From DAOUJI01 sp034422875 (GTDB lineage: Bacteria > Chloroflexota > Dehalococcoidia > Lucifugimonadales > JAGWBF01), in the NCBI GenBank assembly GCA_034422875.1, contig DAOUJI010000107.1, positions 1 to 64,000 of the forward strand: DNA of 64,000 nt, read 5' to 3'. Below the pieces are notes generated by a model that saw nothing but the letters and a program-made list of their open reading frames with translations, had not been told where the DNA came from and did no database searches. Made by a program: the position numbers and the translations under genes. Numbering within the stretch: the first letter of the stretch is position 1; every line of letters begins with the position of its first letter. Below are positions 1-6,881 of the stretch, piece by piece.

Positions 1-918
1 CGTACCGCCGGAGAGGTCCGCCCCGGTAGACTCAACTTGGCTGTCGTCGACCTTTATGAACCTGTCGAAGTTCAGTTTCAGGTGGTCGGGGATTCCGCCC
101 CAGTTCTCCAGCAGCTTGGAGTAGACGTCCACCTGGTCCTGGACATAGGGCCTGCCAGGGCCGAAGAAGGTCTTGATGGAGTTCACCGCCGTCTCGCGGG
201 CCACTTTGTTGTCCTCGCCGCAAAAGCCCAGCGTGGCGTTGCACCACTCGTTGGTCACCTGCCCTCCCACCGGATTCGCCTTCTTGATGTCTTCTTTGTA
301 CTTTTCTATGTGCGGTTGCAGCACGTCGGGAGCGGAGCCGCCGAATGCAAGCACTCCGATGCCCTTCTGGGCGGCCAACTCGTAAGTCGACGGCTGCAGG
401 GCCGCGACCCAGATGGGCGGATGAGGCTGTTGGTAGGGCTTGGGAAGCACCTCTCGCGGGGGAACGTTCCAGTAGCGTCCCTCCCACTCGAACAGCTCCG
501 AGTCCCATATCTTGGGAATCATCTCCAGGGACTCTTCCCACATGTCCCGGGACTGCCGAGGGTCGATCCCCATTCCAGTCTGCTCGTAGGGAGCCGAACG
601 GCCCGTGCCGAAGTCCACCCTGCCGCCGGACATATGGTCGAGGAAGGCCACCCTTTCGGCCACCCGGACCGGGTGGTGGTAGGGAAGTATGACCACTCCC
701 AGGCCAAGTCGGATGCGTTTGGTCAATCGGGCCAGGGCGCCATAGAGGATTTCGGGACAGGGAGACATGGAAAAGGTGGTCAGGAAATGGTGCTCGACGA
801 ACCACAGGTAGTCAAAGCCCACCTCGTCGGCTAGAACGCACTGCTCTATAGTTTCCTCCACCAGCTTATTCTGTTCGAGGACCGGTCTCTGCATCTCATA
901 CTGCAAGCCTAGCTTCAT
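1..918 (-). CDS. LLM-class flavin-dependent oxidoreductase (partial, C-terminus beyond window)
   Basis: Luciferase-like monooxygenase family, TIM-barrel enzymes that use reduced FMN or F420; the substrate is not predictable. The frame opens at ATG 918 (start MKLGLQYEMQRP) and is still open at base 1, so the C-terminal part is missing. Family landmarks are YLWFVEHHF near residues 38-45, the conserved MSGGRVDFGTGRS segment near residues 96-108, and a QQPHPPIWVAALQPST-like strand further on. Two further LLM paralogues occur at 27-28.8 kb, a family expansion typical of Dehalococcoidia/SAR202-type Chloroflexota. The downstream neighbour is outside the window. Family assignment is confident; specificity is unknown. 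Confidence 0.88.
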   Translation of the reverse strand, partial: MKLGLQYEMQRPVLEQNKLVEETIEQCVLADEVGFDYLWFVEHHFLTTFSMSPCPEILYGALARLTKRIRLGLGVVILPYHHPVRVAERVAFLDHMSGGRVDFGTGRSAPYEQTGMGIDPRQSRDMWEESLEMIPKIWDSELFEWEGRYWNVPPREVLPKPYQQPHPPIWVAALQPSTYELAAQKGIGVLAFGGSAPDVLQPHIEKYKEDIKKANPVGGQVTNEWCNATLGFCGEDNKVARETAVNSIKTFFGPGRPYVQDQVDVYSKLLENWGGIPDHLKLNFDRFIKVDDSQVESTGADLSGGT

Positions 919-1066
919 TTCGCCGCCTCCCAAACATCTTCTGGACTCAGGCCTCGATTGGCCTGATGGACTTTTCACAAATTATACATGAACACCGGGG
1001 CTGCGTTCCCGTGGCAGATAGAATTCGGGCAACTGCCCGCTCCCCGCTGGCGGAGACCCTAGCGTA

Positions 1067-1103
1067 ACTCCCTCTCCCGCTGGGAGAGGGTCGGGGTGAG
1101 GGC
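1067..1103. repeat. Dispersed GC-rich hairpin repeat (CTCTCCC/GGGAGAG type)
   Basis: Contains a short inverted repeat CCCTCTCCC-GC-TGGGAGAGGG followed by TCGGGGTGAGGGC. Near copies are seen at about 25905-25942, 47581-47616, 33367-33399, and a variant at 1137-1172, always between genes. The recurrent intergenic position and hairpin form suggest a REP-like element or a non-autonomous miniature element; no encoded transposase is linked to it. Confidence 0.6.
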
Positions 1104-1136
1104 CGCCACCTCAGTTCGAGAGACCTTTACCCGATG

Positions 1137-1172
1137 CCCCTTCCCCCTCTGGGGGAAGGCTGGGATGGGGGC
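1137..1172. repeat. Variant of the dispersed hairpin repeat
   Basis: CCCTTCCCCCT-CTGGGGGAAGG followed by CTGGGATGGGGGC has the same layout as the copy at 1067-1103: a short palindrome, then a G-rich tail. An inverted version of this variant occurs at about 27840-27876. Confidence 0.5.
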
Positions 1173-1210
1173 GACGAGGCTGAACCAAGGTCCTCCAGTG
1201 CATCACGTTT

Positions 1211-1285
1211 GTAGGGGCAACCCTCGTGGTTGCCCTGTTCTCCGACTGGACGACACCTAAGGGCGACCACTAGGGTCGCCCCTAC
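1211..1285. repeat. 75-bp dispersed element with GTAGGGGC/GCCCCTAC ends
   Basis: A 75-base unit starting GTAGGGGCAACCCTCG and ending GGGTCGCCCCTAC, so its ends are inverted repeats; an internal GCAACC...GGTTGC palindrome is also visible. A second full copy with only a handful of mismatches and no indels lies at 47439-47513. A shortened 28-base perfect palindrome of the ends is at 43414-43441 and a half copy is at 23578-23601. The form is MITE-like. Confidence 0.65.
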
Positions 1286-1343
1286 CGGTTATGCCAAGGT
1301 CTCCCGCTGGGAAAGGGTTGGGGCGAGGGCCGCACCTCTGTTG

Positions 1344-1373
1344 TTGACAACGTGATTTTGCCACAGCCATAAT
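1344..1373 (+). promoter_or_regulatory. Sigma-70 type promoter for the amidohydrolase gene
   Basis: TTGACA at 1344-1349 and CATAAT at 1368-1373 with an 18-base spacer, pointing at the ATG at 1428. This gives a leader of about 50 bases with an AGAGAGGG ribosome-binding site just before the start. Confidence 0.55.
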
Positions 1374-1427
1374 CGCCACAACACCGACCAGAATGACGTG
1401 TAGAGACACGCCGAAAGAGAGGGCAGC

Positions 1428-2564
1428 ATGGCTGACTACCGCATCATTTCATCCGACAACCACGTTTTCGAGCCTGGGGACTTGTGGACCAACAGGGTGT
1501 CTGCCAAATACAAGGACCTGGCGCCGCGGGTGGTCAACCTGGGCGACGAGTACGGGGACATGTGGGTCGTGGGCGAGCAGCATATCTTGAATCCGGCTGC
1601 GGGAGCCGAAACCGGCGAGAGGTTCGAGACGCCTGAGGCCACCGGACGCGCCCACAAGATGGAAGACCTGCGGCCCGGAGGGTACATCCCCGAAGAGCAC
1701 GTGAAAGACATGGACATAGACGGCGTGGACATCAGCATCGTCTACCCCACTTTCGGTCTCCTGGTCTATTGCAAGCCTATGGCATCGGACCTGTTGGACG
1801 AGATATTCCGCGCTTACAACGACTGGATTGCCGAGTTCTGCCAGGCCTATCCCACAAGGTTGAAGGGCATTGCCAACATCAACGTGGACGACCCCAAACT
1901 CGGGGCTAAGGAGTTGGAGCGGGCCGCCAACATGGGCCTCATTGGAGCGTTGATTCCCGTCCACCTGGGCGACAAGAGACGCTACAGCGACGAGGACTTC
2001 GACTACCTGTGGGCGGCGGGGCAGGACCTGCAAATGCCCCTGGGGCTGCACAGCGCCACCAACCGTCCTGGTCCATTGTCCGAGTGGAGCACAGTCCAAG
2101 AGACTGGTCTGTCCGCCGCCTTCTTCACCCAGCTGGACTTCTGGGTGCGCATGTCTATTTCAGACATCATCTTCAGCGGTGTCTTCGAGCGGTACCCCAA
2201 CCTGTGGGTTGGCGCCGTGGAGCACGAGCTGGGCTGGATACCCCACTTCGTAGAGCGCATGGACTACACCTACACCCAGCGTCCTTTCGGCGCCTTGGGA
2301 TGGCACAGGTTCAAGGGGGCTTCCCTTCCCAGCGACTTCTTCCGCGACAACATCTTCGTGGGGTTCCAGGAAGACGCCCTGGGCATCGAGCTCCGGAACA
2401 AGATAGGTGTGGACAACCTGATGTGGGGCTCCGACTACCCCCACATTGAGTCCACCTTCCCCCGCAGCAGGCAAATCCTGGAAGAAATCCTTGCCGACTG
2501 CACCCTCGAGGAGAAGGAGAAAATCGCCGGCAAAAACGCCGCCCGCATATACCGGCTGGACTAG
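1428..2564 (+). CDS. Amidohydrolase family 2 protein
   Basis: A 378-residue metal-dependent hydrolase of the amidohydrolase-2 (ACMSD-like) superfamily, a TIM barrel that usually performs C-C or C-N hydrolysis or decarboxylation with one divalent metal. Metal-site motifs are visible: the N-terminal SSDNHVFEP (the DxH pair, residues 8-16), LHSATN near residue 209, the HELG segment near residue 265, and WGSDYPHIES near residue 333, which carries the catalytic Asp. Length and motif order fit a complete enzyme. The start at 1428 has a purine-rich site and lies about 50 bases from a good promoter. Proteins like this are common beside CoA-transferase and LLM genes in Chloroflexota catabolic regions; the substrate cannot be named. 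Confidence 0.88.
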   Translation: MADYRIISSDNHVFEPGDLWTNRVSAKYKDLAPRVVNLGDEYGDMWVVGEQHILNPAAGAETGERFETPEATGRAHKMEDLRPGGYIPEEHVKDMDIDGVDISIVYPTFGLLVYCKPMASDLLDEIFRAYNDWIAEFCQAYPTRLKGIANINVDDPKLGAKELERAANMGLIGALIPVHLGDKRRYSDEDFDYLWAAGQDLQMPLGLHSATNRPGPLSEWSTVQETGLSAAFFTQLDFWVRMSISDIIFSGVFERYPNLWVGAVEHELGWIPHFVERMDYTYTQRPFGALGWHRFKGASLPSDFFRDNIFVGFQEDALGIELRNKIGVDNLMWGSDYPHIESTFPRSRQILEEILADCTLEEKEKIAGKNAARIYRLD

Positions 2565-2620
2565 GAGCTTCCCCAGCGGCCTGGAATGGGCCTTGCCAAT
2601 CGGGCGGCAAGGTCCGCCGC

Positions 2621-2938
2621 ATGACCACGATGACTGATCCACTCCAGAACGAGTTCCACGGGGCTATGATTAACCTCTATCATGCCGCCGCTGAACTAGG
2701 CTATCGTCCAACATATTTTCTAAGGATGGCCAACGAGCACGGTGGGTTGGGAGCGGCCAAACGGTTGCTGAACGCTGATGAAAGCCAAGAAGGATTGACC
2801 AAACTCTGGGAATTGGGCCGCCTCGACATATCAGTGGAAGCTCACGTCCTGGAGGAGCGATGGGAAACCCTCTTCAGTTACGAGGAGAAACAAAAGGCAC
2901 GCGAACGACTAAAAGCCTATAGGTATAACCCACGTTAG
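2621..2938 (+). CDS. Small conserved hypothetical protein
   Basis: A 105-residue soluble protein with no membrane segment. It is rich in Leu, Glu and Lys and has a likely helical centre (YHAAAELGYRPTYFLRMANEH, then GLGAAKRLLNADE) and a charged C-terminus (SYEEKQKARERLKAYRYNPR). The pattern is reminiscent of small hypothetical proteins that accompany accessory or restriction genes, but I cannot assign a function. A second ATG at 2630 (MTDPLQNEF) could be the true start. It sits 56 bases after the amidohydrolase and just before the higBA modules, so it may belong to the accessory segment. Confidence 0.6.
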   Translation: MTTMTDPLQNEFHGAMINLYHAAAELGYRPTYFLRMANEHGGLGAAKRLLNADESQEGLTKLWELGRLDISVEAHVLEERWETLFSYEEKQKARERLKAYRYNPR

Positions 2939-3071
2939 AGAAGCTTACCAAGACCTTCCAACTTGTCGAACATCCAAGGATAGGCGCCACAGTGCGGGTC
3001 TTGACCACTGCCTCTGAGATATTTGACTTCTCGGCCCACCGACCACATAAACGGCCTGGGGCGACGACCAA

Positions 3072-3085
3072 TAGCACGGATTTCA
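3072..3085 (-). pseudogene. Possible third, degraded copy of the 4623-5789 gene tail
   Basis: TAGCACGGATTTCA differs at one base from the core of the tail fossil at 3853-3866 and, read on the minus strand, gives S-E-I-R-A as in the resident gene's end. Its spacing to the next copy (781 bases) is nearly the same as the spacing between the two clearer copies (784 bases). On its own the match is short, so this is tentative. Confidence 0.35.
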
Positions 3086-3136
3086 GAGTTTCCCTTAGTA
3101 CCCCTCGGGCGGGTTTTCCTTGAACAATAATAGCAG

Positions 3137-3165
3137 TTGACACTAATAGTGCCTAGCACTATTAT
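3137..3165 (+). promoter_or_regulatory. higBA-1 promoter with embedded operator palindrome
   Basis: TTGACA (3137-3142) and TATTAT (3160-3165) are separated by 17 bases. Between and over them lies a perfect inverted repeat, TAATAGTGC-CTA-GCACTATTA (3144-3164), positioned to let a bound HigA antitoxin block RNA polymerase. The predicted transcript start falls at about 3172, the first base of the toxin's GTG codon, so the toxin mRNA is probably leaderless. Confidence 0.7.
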
Positions 3166-3171
3166 AGATCT

Positions 3172-3453
3172 GTGATCAGAAGCTACCGTGACCGGGACAC
3201 CCAGTCCATCGCTGAACGACATCGAGTCAACAAGCTACCTGAGGACATTCAGCGTCGAGCACAGCGGAAACTAATGGTCCTGAACAATGCAAGGGACCTG
3301 ATTGACCTAAGGATTCCTCCAGGCAATAGACTGGAAGCGCTCTCCGGAAACCGAGATGGTCAACACAGCATTCGCATCAACCAACAATGGCGCATCTGCT
3401 TTGTATGGACCGAAGGAAATGCTTACGATGTGGAAAGCGTAGACTATCATTGA
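3172..3453 (+). CDS. higB: HigB/RelE-type mRNA-interferase toxin, module 1
   Basis: A 93-residue RelE/ParE-superfamily toxin of the HigB (host-inhibition) type. These cleave mRNA on the ribosome and are neutralised by the cognate HigA. Recognisable features are the PPGNRLEALSGNRDGQ segment (residues about 49-64), the SIRINQQWRICFVW strand carrying the conserved Arg residues, and the YDVESVDYH end typical of the family. The start is GTG at 3172 with no leader room, consistent with leaderless initiation from the promoter just upstream. higA begins 26 bases after the stop. It shares roughly half its residues by eye with the second HigB at 3939-4223, so the two modules are related but not a recent duplication. 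Confidence 0.9.
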   Translation: MIRSYRDRDTQSIAERHRVNKLPEDIQRRAQRKLMVLNNARDLIDLRIPPGNRLEALSGNRDGQHSIRINQQWRICFVWTEGNAYDVESVDYH

Positions 3454-3479
3454 GGACGAACCCGAGAAGAGGTGTTGTA

Positions 3480-3797
3480 ATGCAAAAGAAGACAGCGGAT
3501 AGCGGAGGCAGACTGCCGCCCATCCATCCGGGAGAAGTTCTCAATGAAGAATTTCTCATACCAATGAACGTCACTCAGTACCGTCTAGCCAAGGCCATCG
3601 GAGTGGATGCACGCCGGATTCACGCCATCGTCCACGGGCAGAGGTCCATTACTGCGGAAACGGCGTTACTGTTTTCCCGCTTCTTCGGGAATTCCGCCGA
3701 GTTTTGGATTGGGCTCCAAAGCCAATTTGACTTGGAAACCACCGAAGACCACCTGTCCCATAGGTTAGACGCGGTGACGGCGTACTCTACGGAATAG
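3480..3797 (+). CDS. higA: HigA family antitoxin, module 1
   Basis: A 105-residue XRE-type helix-turn-helix antitoxin that binds HigB and autoregulates the operon. The characteristic opening PPIHPGEVLNEEFLIPMNVTQYRLA and the HTH (residues about 30-60, VDARRIHAIVHGQRSITAETA) are clear, followed by FFGNSAEFWIGLQSQFDLE, a HigA signature. I chose the ATG at 3480 rather than an upstream in-frame start, because it has a GAAGAGGTG ribosome-binding site and gives the standard N-terminus. The palindrome at 3144-3164 is its likely operator. A 49-base fossil of a neighbouring gene's tail begins 40 bases after the stop. Confidence 0.92.
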   Translation: MQKKTADSGGRLPPIHPGEVLNEEFLIPMNVTQYRLAKAIGVDARRIHAIVHGQRSITAETALLFSRFFGNSAEFWIGLQSQFDLETTEDHLSHRLDAVTAYSTE

Positions 3798-3836
3798 TCT
3801 AGGGTCGAACGGTAGCTTGCACCCAGCCTCGGCTTG

Positions 3837-3885
3837 GCCTAGCCCGAACCCCTAGCGCGGATTTCACTCGACGACAGGTCGGCCC
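3837..3885 (-). pseudogene. Displaced 3' tail of the CinA/nucleotidyltransferase gene (fossil)
   Basis: Read on the minus strand this stretch encodes GADLSSSEIRARGSG followed by a stop. The intact gene at 4623-5789 ends RADLSSTEIRARGSG and a stop. The 49 bases match 4621-4669 at 41 positions by eye, with no gap; most differences are synonymous or conservative. Similarity ends abruptly on both sides. It is therefore a promoterless gene-end fragment separating higBA modules 1 and 2, in direct orientation with the intact end. Confidence 0.75.
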
Positions 3886-3900
3886 CACCGTAATTTACTC

Positions 3901-3930
3901 TTGACGTACATCGTCAAGAACCATGATAAT
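3901..3930 (+). promoter_or_regulatory. higBA-2 promoter with operator palindrome
   Basis: TTGACG (3901-3906) and GATAAT (3925-3930) with an 18-base spacer. TTGACG-TACAT-CGTCAA (3901-3917) is a perfect inverted repeat that covers the -35 box, a suitable HigA operator. The predicted start is at about 3937-3939, so the toxin ATG at 3939 would again be essentially leaderless. Confidence 0.68.
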
Positions 3931-3938
3931 GGCGCTAG

Positions 3939-4223
3939 ATGATTCTCGGGTATCGGGACAAGAAGACAGAGCAGTTTGCGAGCGGAGAATTTGTGGCGGC
4001 GTTCCAAGGATTCGAACGTCAAGCGGCAAAACGGCTTTCAATCCTTAACGCGGCACCGTCGCTGGCTACGCTGAGGGGGCTCCCTGGCAATCGTCTGGAA
4101 GCCATGACCGGCTCAAGAGATGGCCAGTGGTCCATTCGAATCAACCGGCAATGGCGTATCTGCTTCACGTGGTGGCCAGACAGCTCAGGGCCGACCGATG
4201 TGGAGATTGTGGACTACCATTAG
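3939..4223 (+). CDS. higB: HigB/RelE-type toxin, module 2
   Basis: A 94-residue HigB toxin with the same layout as module 1: LPGNRLEAMTGSRDGQWSIRINRQWRICFTW in the centre (described here in pieces: LPGNRLEAMTGSRDGQ, then SIRINRQWRICF) and a VEIVDYH end. The family cuts translated mRNA. The operon order toxin-antitoxin is that of higBA, and the antitoxin start follows 13 bases after the stop. Divergence from module 1 implies independent acquisition rather than local duplication. The operator sequences of the two modules differ completely, which argues against cross-regulation. Confidence 0.9.
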   Translation: MILGYRDKKTEQFASGEFVAAFQGFERQAAKRLSILNAAPSLATLRGLPGNRLEAMTGSRDGQWSIRINRQWRICFTWWPDSSGPTDVEIVDYH

Positions 4224-4236
4224 AAGGGGAAGACTC

Positions 4237-4533
4237 ATGAACATGTTTAAGAGGGTCGTACACCCGGGCGAGGTGCTAAAGGACGAACTGGACGAATTTG
4301 GCGTGACCCCGACATCCTTCGCCCGTCAGATAGAAGTCCCGCCGAATCGAATCAGTCAGATTATCTCCGGTAAACGGTCAGTAACCGGCGACACAGCCTT
4401 GAGGCTCGGCCACTGGTTCGGAGTGGAGCCTCAATTCTGGTTGAACCTCCAGACCCAATTCGACCTGGCTGCCGCTGATGAGAAGGTGGGAGCCGCAGTA
4501 CGGGCCTTACCCACAGCCGCCGGTAACTCGTAA
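4237..4533 (+). CDS. higA: HigA family antitoxin, module 2
   Basis: A 98-residue XRE-family antitoxin. The N-terminus KRVVHPGEVLKDELDEFG leads into a helix-turn-helix (residues about 25-55, FARQIEVPPNRISQIISGKR) and the family signature FGVEPQFWLNLQTQFDL. The ATG at 4237 is preceded by GAAGGGGAAG as ribosome-binding site. It represses its own promoter by inference from the palindrome at 3901-3917. About 90 bases separate its stop from the converging 3' end of the CinA/nucleotidyltransferase gene. Confidence 0.92.
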   Translation: MNMFKRVVHPGEVLKDELDEFGVTPTSFARQIEVPPNRISQIISGKRSVTGDTALRLGHWFGVEPQFWLNLQTQFDLAAADEKVGAAVRALPTAAGNS

Positions 4534-4622
4534 CGACCCAGTCCACGTATCCGGGCGCCCGTGGAACTTACTACTATATCAACTGGCGTACGGGACTAGG
4601 ACGCGTTCCCGTTACAGCCCGC

Positions 4623-5789
4623 CTAACCCGAACCTCTGGCGCGAATTTCGGTTGACGACAAGTCGGCCCTGAAGATGGATTCCGGTATCTCCCGAAACAG
4701 GTGAGCCGCCTCCGACGGAGCTTCGACGTCCGCCAGTGTCCTGAACGACTCGCCATGTTTTCGTCCCGCCACCAGGAAGCTGCATCCCAGGTCGGCCATC
4801 TCCTCCAGCGCCCGGTGTATTTCGCTTTCGTCGTTGTCGTAGTAGACAGGGTCAACTAACCTTATTGCGGTGTCCCAGCCGACAATGAAGGTGCATCCTG
4901 GGAATAGCCGGGCCTTCATTCTGAAACGTGGCGCTTTGGTCAGAGCAATCGGCCATTTGCCTCTGAACTGGGTCAGCCGCCGGTAAATCTCCAGTTCCTC
5001 CAGGGGCGGTTTGTCCACGTTAATGACTGAAAGCTCGAAAGTAACGGGCCCGCCCAGCATCACGGAGGCGGCTGCGGCCATCTTCTTATGGCCCTCGTGG
5101 AGTGGATTGAACGCTCCGGGGAAAACTCCGCCGGTGACCTTCTCTGTCGAAGATATGCTTCCGTCGGTCTTGAGCAGCAGACGGTCCGCCTTCGGCTCTG
5201 CTGCCAGCAGGGGCGCGAGGGGACTCTGCTCCGTGGACTGCTCCAAATGCTCGCTGTCCAAGAGGCCTAAAGCAACCCCATGAGGCAGTCCGCATACTTG
5301 CGCCAGAGCATGGAGCAGCAGCCGGCTGACCACTTCTTCTTCAGCGTCTCTATCCCTGACGCCCTTTACTAATGTCAATCCGTAGGCCGAGAAGCCCGAC
5401 GCGTCCCGTGTGGCGACCCAGCACCGGTGCTCTCCCCGTTTGGTCCTGTCGGTGGCGATGGTAGCCGTGCAGCCGAGTCCAAACAGCCGCTCATTGTGCA
5501 GTTCCATTTCCAGGGCCTTGAAGTAGGCCGCCTCGGCCATGTCAAGGGCCGTGCCCTTGGACACAGCCTGGGAGGGCAGACGCCCGATGAAGCTTTCCAT
5601 AGACGGGCCGGAATAGGGCACAGAGGCTTCCAGCACTGTACGCGAGGCCCCGGCTACCCCGAACAACCAGGCCAGAGCTTTGGTCCCGGCCCCCGTTGCC
5701 GCCAGCACACCTGAGTACGGCGAGTCGTGGACCTGTTGGACCGTCGCTTGTATGTCCGGGTCCATGTTCAACGTCAGCCGCTCCTCCAA
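4623..5789 (-). CDS. CinA-like domain fused to a NadD/NMNAT-like nucleotidyltransferase
   Basis: A 388-residue two-domain protein. Residues about 10-175 resemble the C-terminal CinA/PncC fold (nicotinamide-nucleotide amidase), with SPYSGVLAATGAGTKALAW, a VPYSGPSMESF-type segment and GLGCTATIATDR. Residues about 215-388 form a nucleotidyltransferase: FPGAFNPLHEGH is the adenylyl/cytidylyltransferase signature, and SSTEIRARG matches the C-terminal ISSTxIR motif of NMN/nicotinate-nucleotide adenylyltransferases. This suggests a role in NAD salvage or repair, with amidase and adenylyltransferase steps in one chain, but substrate residues were not checked. The start overlaps the upstream flavin reductase by 16 bases, so they are probably co-transcribed. 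MDPDIQ at 5762 is an alternative start. The last 16 codons are duplicated beyond the higBA modules. Confidence 0.78.
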   Translation of the reverse strand: MEERLTLNMDPDIQATVQQVHDSPYSGVLAATGAGTKALAWLFGVAGASRTVLEASVPYSGPSMESFIGRLPSQAVSKGTALDMAEAAYFKALEMELHNERLFGLGCTATIATDRTKRGEHRCWVATRDASGFSAYGLTLVKGVRDRDAEEEVVSRLLLHALAQVCGLPHGVALGLLDSEHLEQSTEQSPLAPLLAAEPKADRLLLKTDGSISSTEKVTGGVFPGAFNPLHEGHKKMAAAASVMLGGPVTFELSVINVDKPPLEELEIYRRLTQFRGKWPIALTKAPRFRMKARLFPGCTFIVGWDTAIRLVDPVYYDNDESEIHRALEEMADLGCSFLVAGRKHGESFRTLADVEAPSEAAHLFREIPESIFRADLSSTEIRARGSG

Positions 5790-6352
5790 GGCGCCATGGC
5801 TATCTTATCCATCCGGTCCCTGGAGATGGCGATCTCTCCCTTGATTTTCCGGTCCCACTCCTCCATCCACTCGTTGGGGATGATCTTCCTGGCCCTGTAC
5901 CACCACATAGGCTGCCCGGGGTTCAGTATTCCCCCATCCACCACGTCGGCCAGGAAGCAGGTGAGGTCTCCGCCGTCCATGGCGTTCACCACACGGCAGT
6001 CCAGGAACCCCCAGAAGTCCTTTATTATCGGGCACCCAGACTCCCCACGATAGTAAGAAACGCCGTCCAACTTGTCGGCGTCCCTGCCGGACACCAGTCC
6101 GTAGTCCTTTATGACCGCATATTGATGACTTCCCGGGAAATTGAGAGCCATGCCACCGCTGTCGTATACCATATCGTGGCTGAAGTTGGTCTTGTGTATC
6201 TGGACCACTACCCGCGGCTTGTCGGGGACTATCGAAGCGCCGCCTATGGAGACGCATATCTGTCCGTTGTCTCTACCCTGCCACGACGAGGTCACCACCG
6301 CTATGGGGGACCACAGCTGGCTCATCATAGGAGCAATCTTGGAGTAGTCCAT
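5774..6352 (-). CDS. Flavin reductase-like (DIM6/NTAB family) protein
   Basis: A 192-residue protein of the flavin reductase/FMN-binding split-barrel family, which supplies reduced flavin to partner oxygenases or binds FMN itself. The N-terminal WSPIAVVTSSWQGRDNGQ corresponds to the canonical P-x-x-V-V-T segment; PDKPRVVVQIHKTNFSHDMV and SGGMALNFPGSHQY follow as FMN-contact strands. The gene precedes and overlaps the CinA/nucleotidyltransferase fusion by 16 bases. With three LLM-family enzymes in the window, a role in supplying reduced flavin is possible but not shown. Confidence 0.82.
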   Translation of the reverse strand: MDYSKIAPMMSQLWSPIAVVTSSWQGRDNGQICVSIGGASIVPDKPRVVVQIHKTNFSHDMVYDSGGMALNFPGSHQYAVIKDYGLVSGRDADKLDGVSYYRGESGCPIIKDFWGFLDCRVVNAMDGGDLTCFLADVVDGGILNPGQPMWWYRARKIIPNEWMEEWDRKIKGEIAISRDRMDKIAMAPWRSG

Positions 6353-6435
6353 TCCACGGGTAGTCTAGCATACCGTCAGGGTTGGTTGGTAAGAGCCACT
6401 GTTTGATATAGTGGAGTGAATAGGGGGCGAACAGC

Positions 6436-6819
6436 ATGTGGGAAGTAGGAGACAGGGTTTATGTCGGCTGGCCCGACCACCAGCGTCGGCCACAGCCTTA
6501 TGAAGTCATCGAGGTCGACCAGTCGGGCCCGGTGGTCCGAGTGAGGGTCCAGGACGAGTCGGGACGCCAGGGAGGATTCCTGGTGGCGCTGGGTGTTCCC
6601 GACGACAAGCTGGATTCCCTGGCGGAAGAGGCCACGCGACGCCTCGGCTACGAGGTAACGGCTCCCGACCTGAGGTGCAGCCTCGACGGCAAGACCTTGC
6701 GCAGCTTCGACTACGAGTGGTGGCCCATCCCCGAATACGAAGACAGGCCGAGGACAATCGTAGAAACCTTGGCCCAACTGGTGGAAGAAATGGGAAGTGG
6801 GGGCGAGGGGTCTGCTTAA
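6436..6819 (+). CDS. Hypothetical protein
   Basis: A 127-residue soluble protein with no recognised family. It begins MWEVGDRVYVGWPDHQRRPQ with an SH3/KOW-like start (VGDRVYVGW...YEVIEVDQSGPVVRVRV), which suggests a small beta-barrel, then an acidic helical half ending MGSGGEGSA. AGGGGGCG lies just before the ATG. It diverges from the flavin reductase and converges on the doc toxin. Codon use is like that of its neighbours. Confidence 0.6.
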   Translation: MWEVGDRVYVGWPDHQRRPQPYEVIEVDQSGPVVRVRVQDESGRQGGFLVALGVPDDKLDSLAEEATRRLGYEVTAPDLRCSLDGKTLRSFDYEWWPIPEYEDRPRTIVETLAQLVEEMGSGGEGSA

Positions 6820-6881
6820 ACGCAACTCTTTCGACGCCCAAGCCGTCGTGGGGTCATTTGTCCATCAACCGGTTCGGGTTT

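Larger units (their letters stand above)
919..1427. other. Intergenic region with dispersed repeats and a promoter
   Basis: No gene is seen in this roughly 500-base gap between two divergent genes. It holds three GC-rich dispersed repeat copies (about 1067-1103, 1137-1172 and 1211-1285) and, close to its right end, a good sigma-70 type promoter for the amidohydrolase. Confidence 0.7.

Noticed and set aside
3172..4533. Recent tandem duplication of one higBA module
   Set aside because: The two toxins and antitoxins are only about half identical by eye and the operator palindromes are unrelated, so independent acquisition is more likely.
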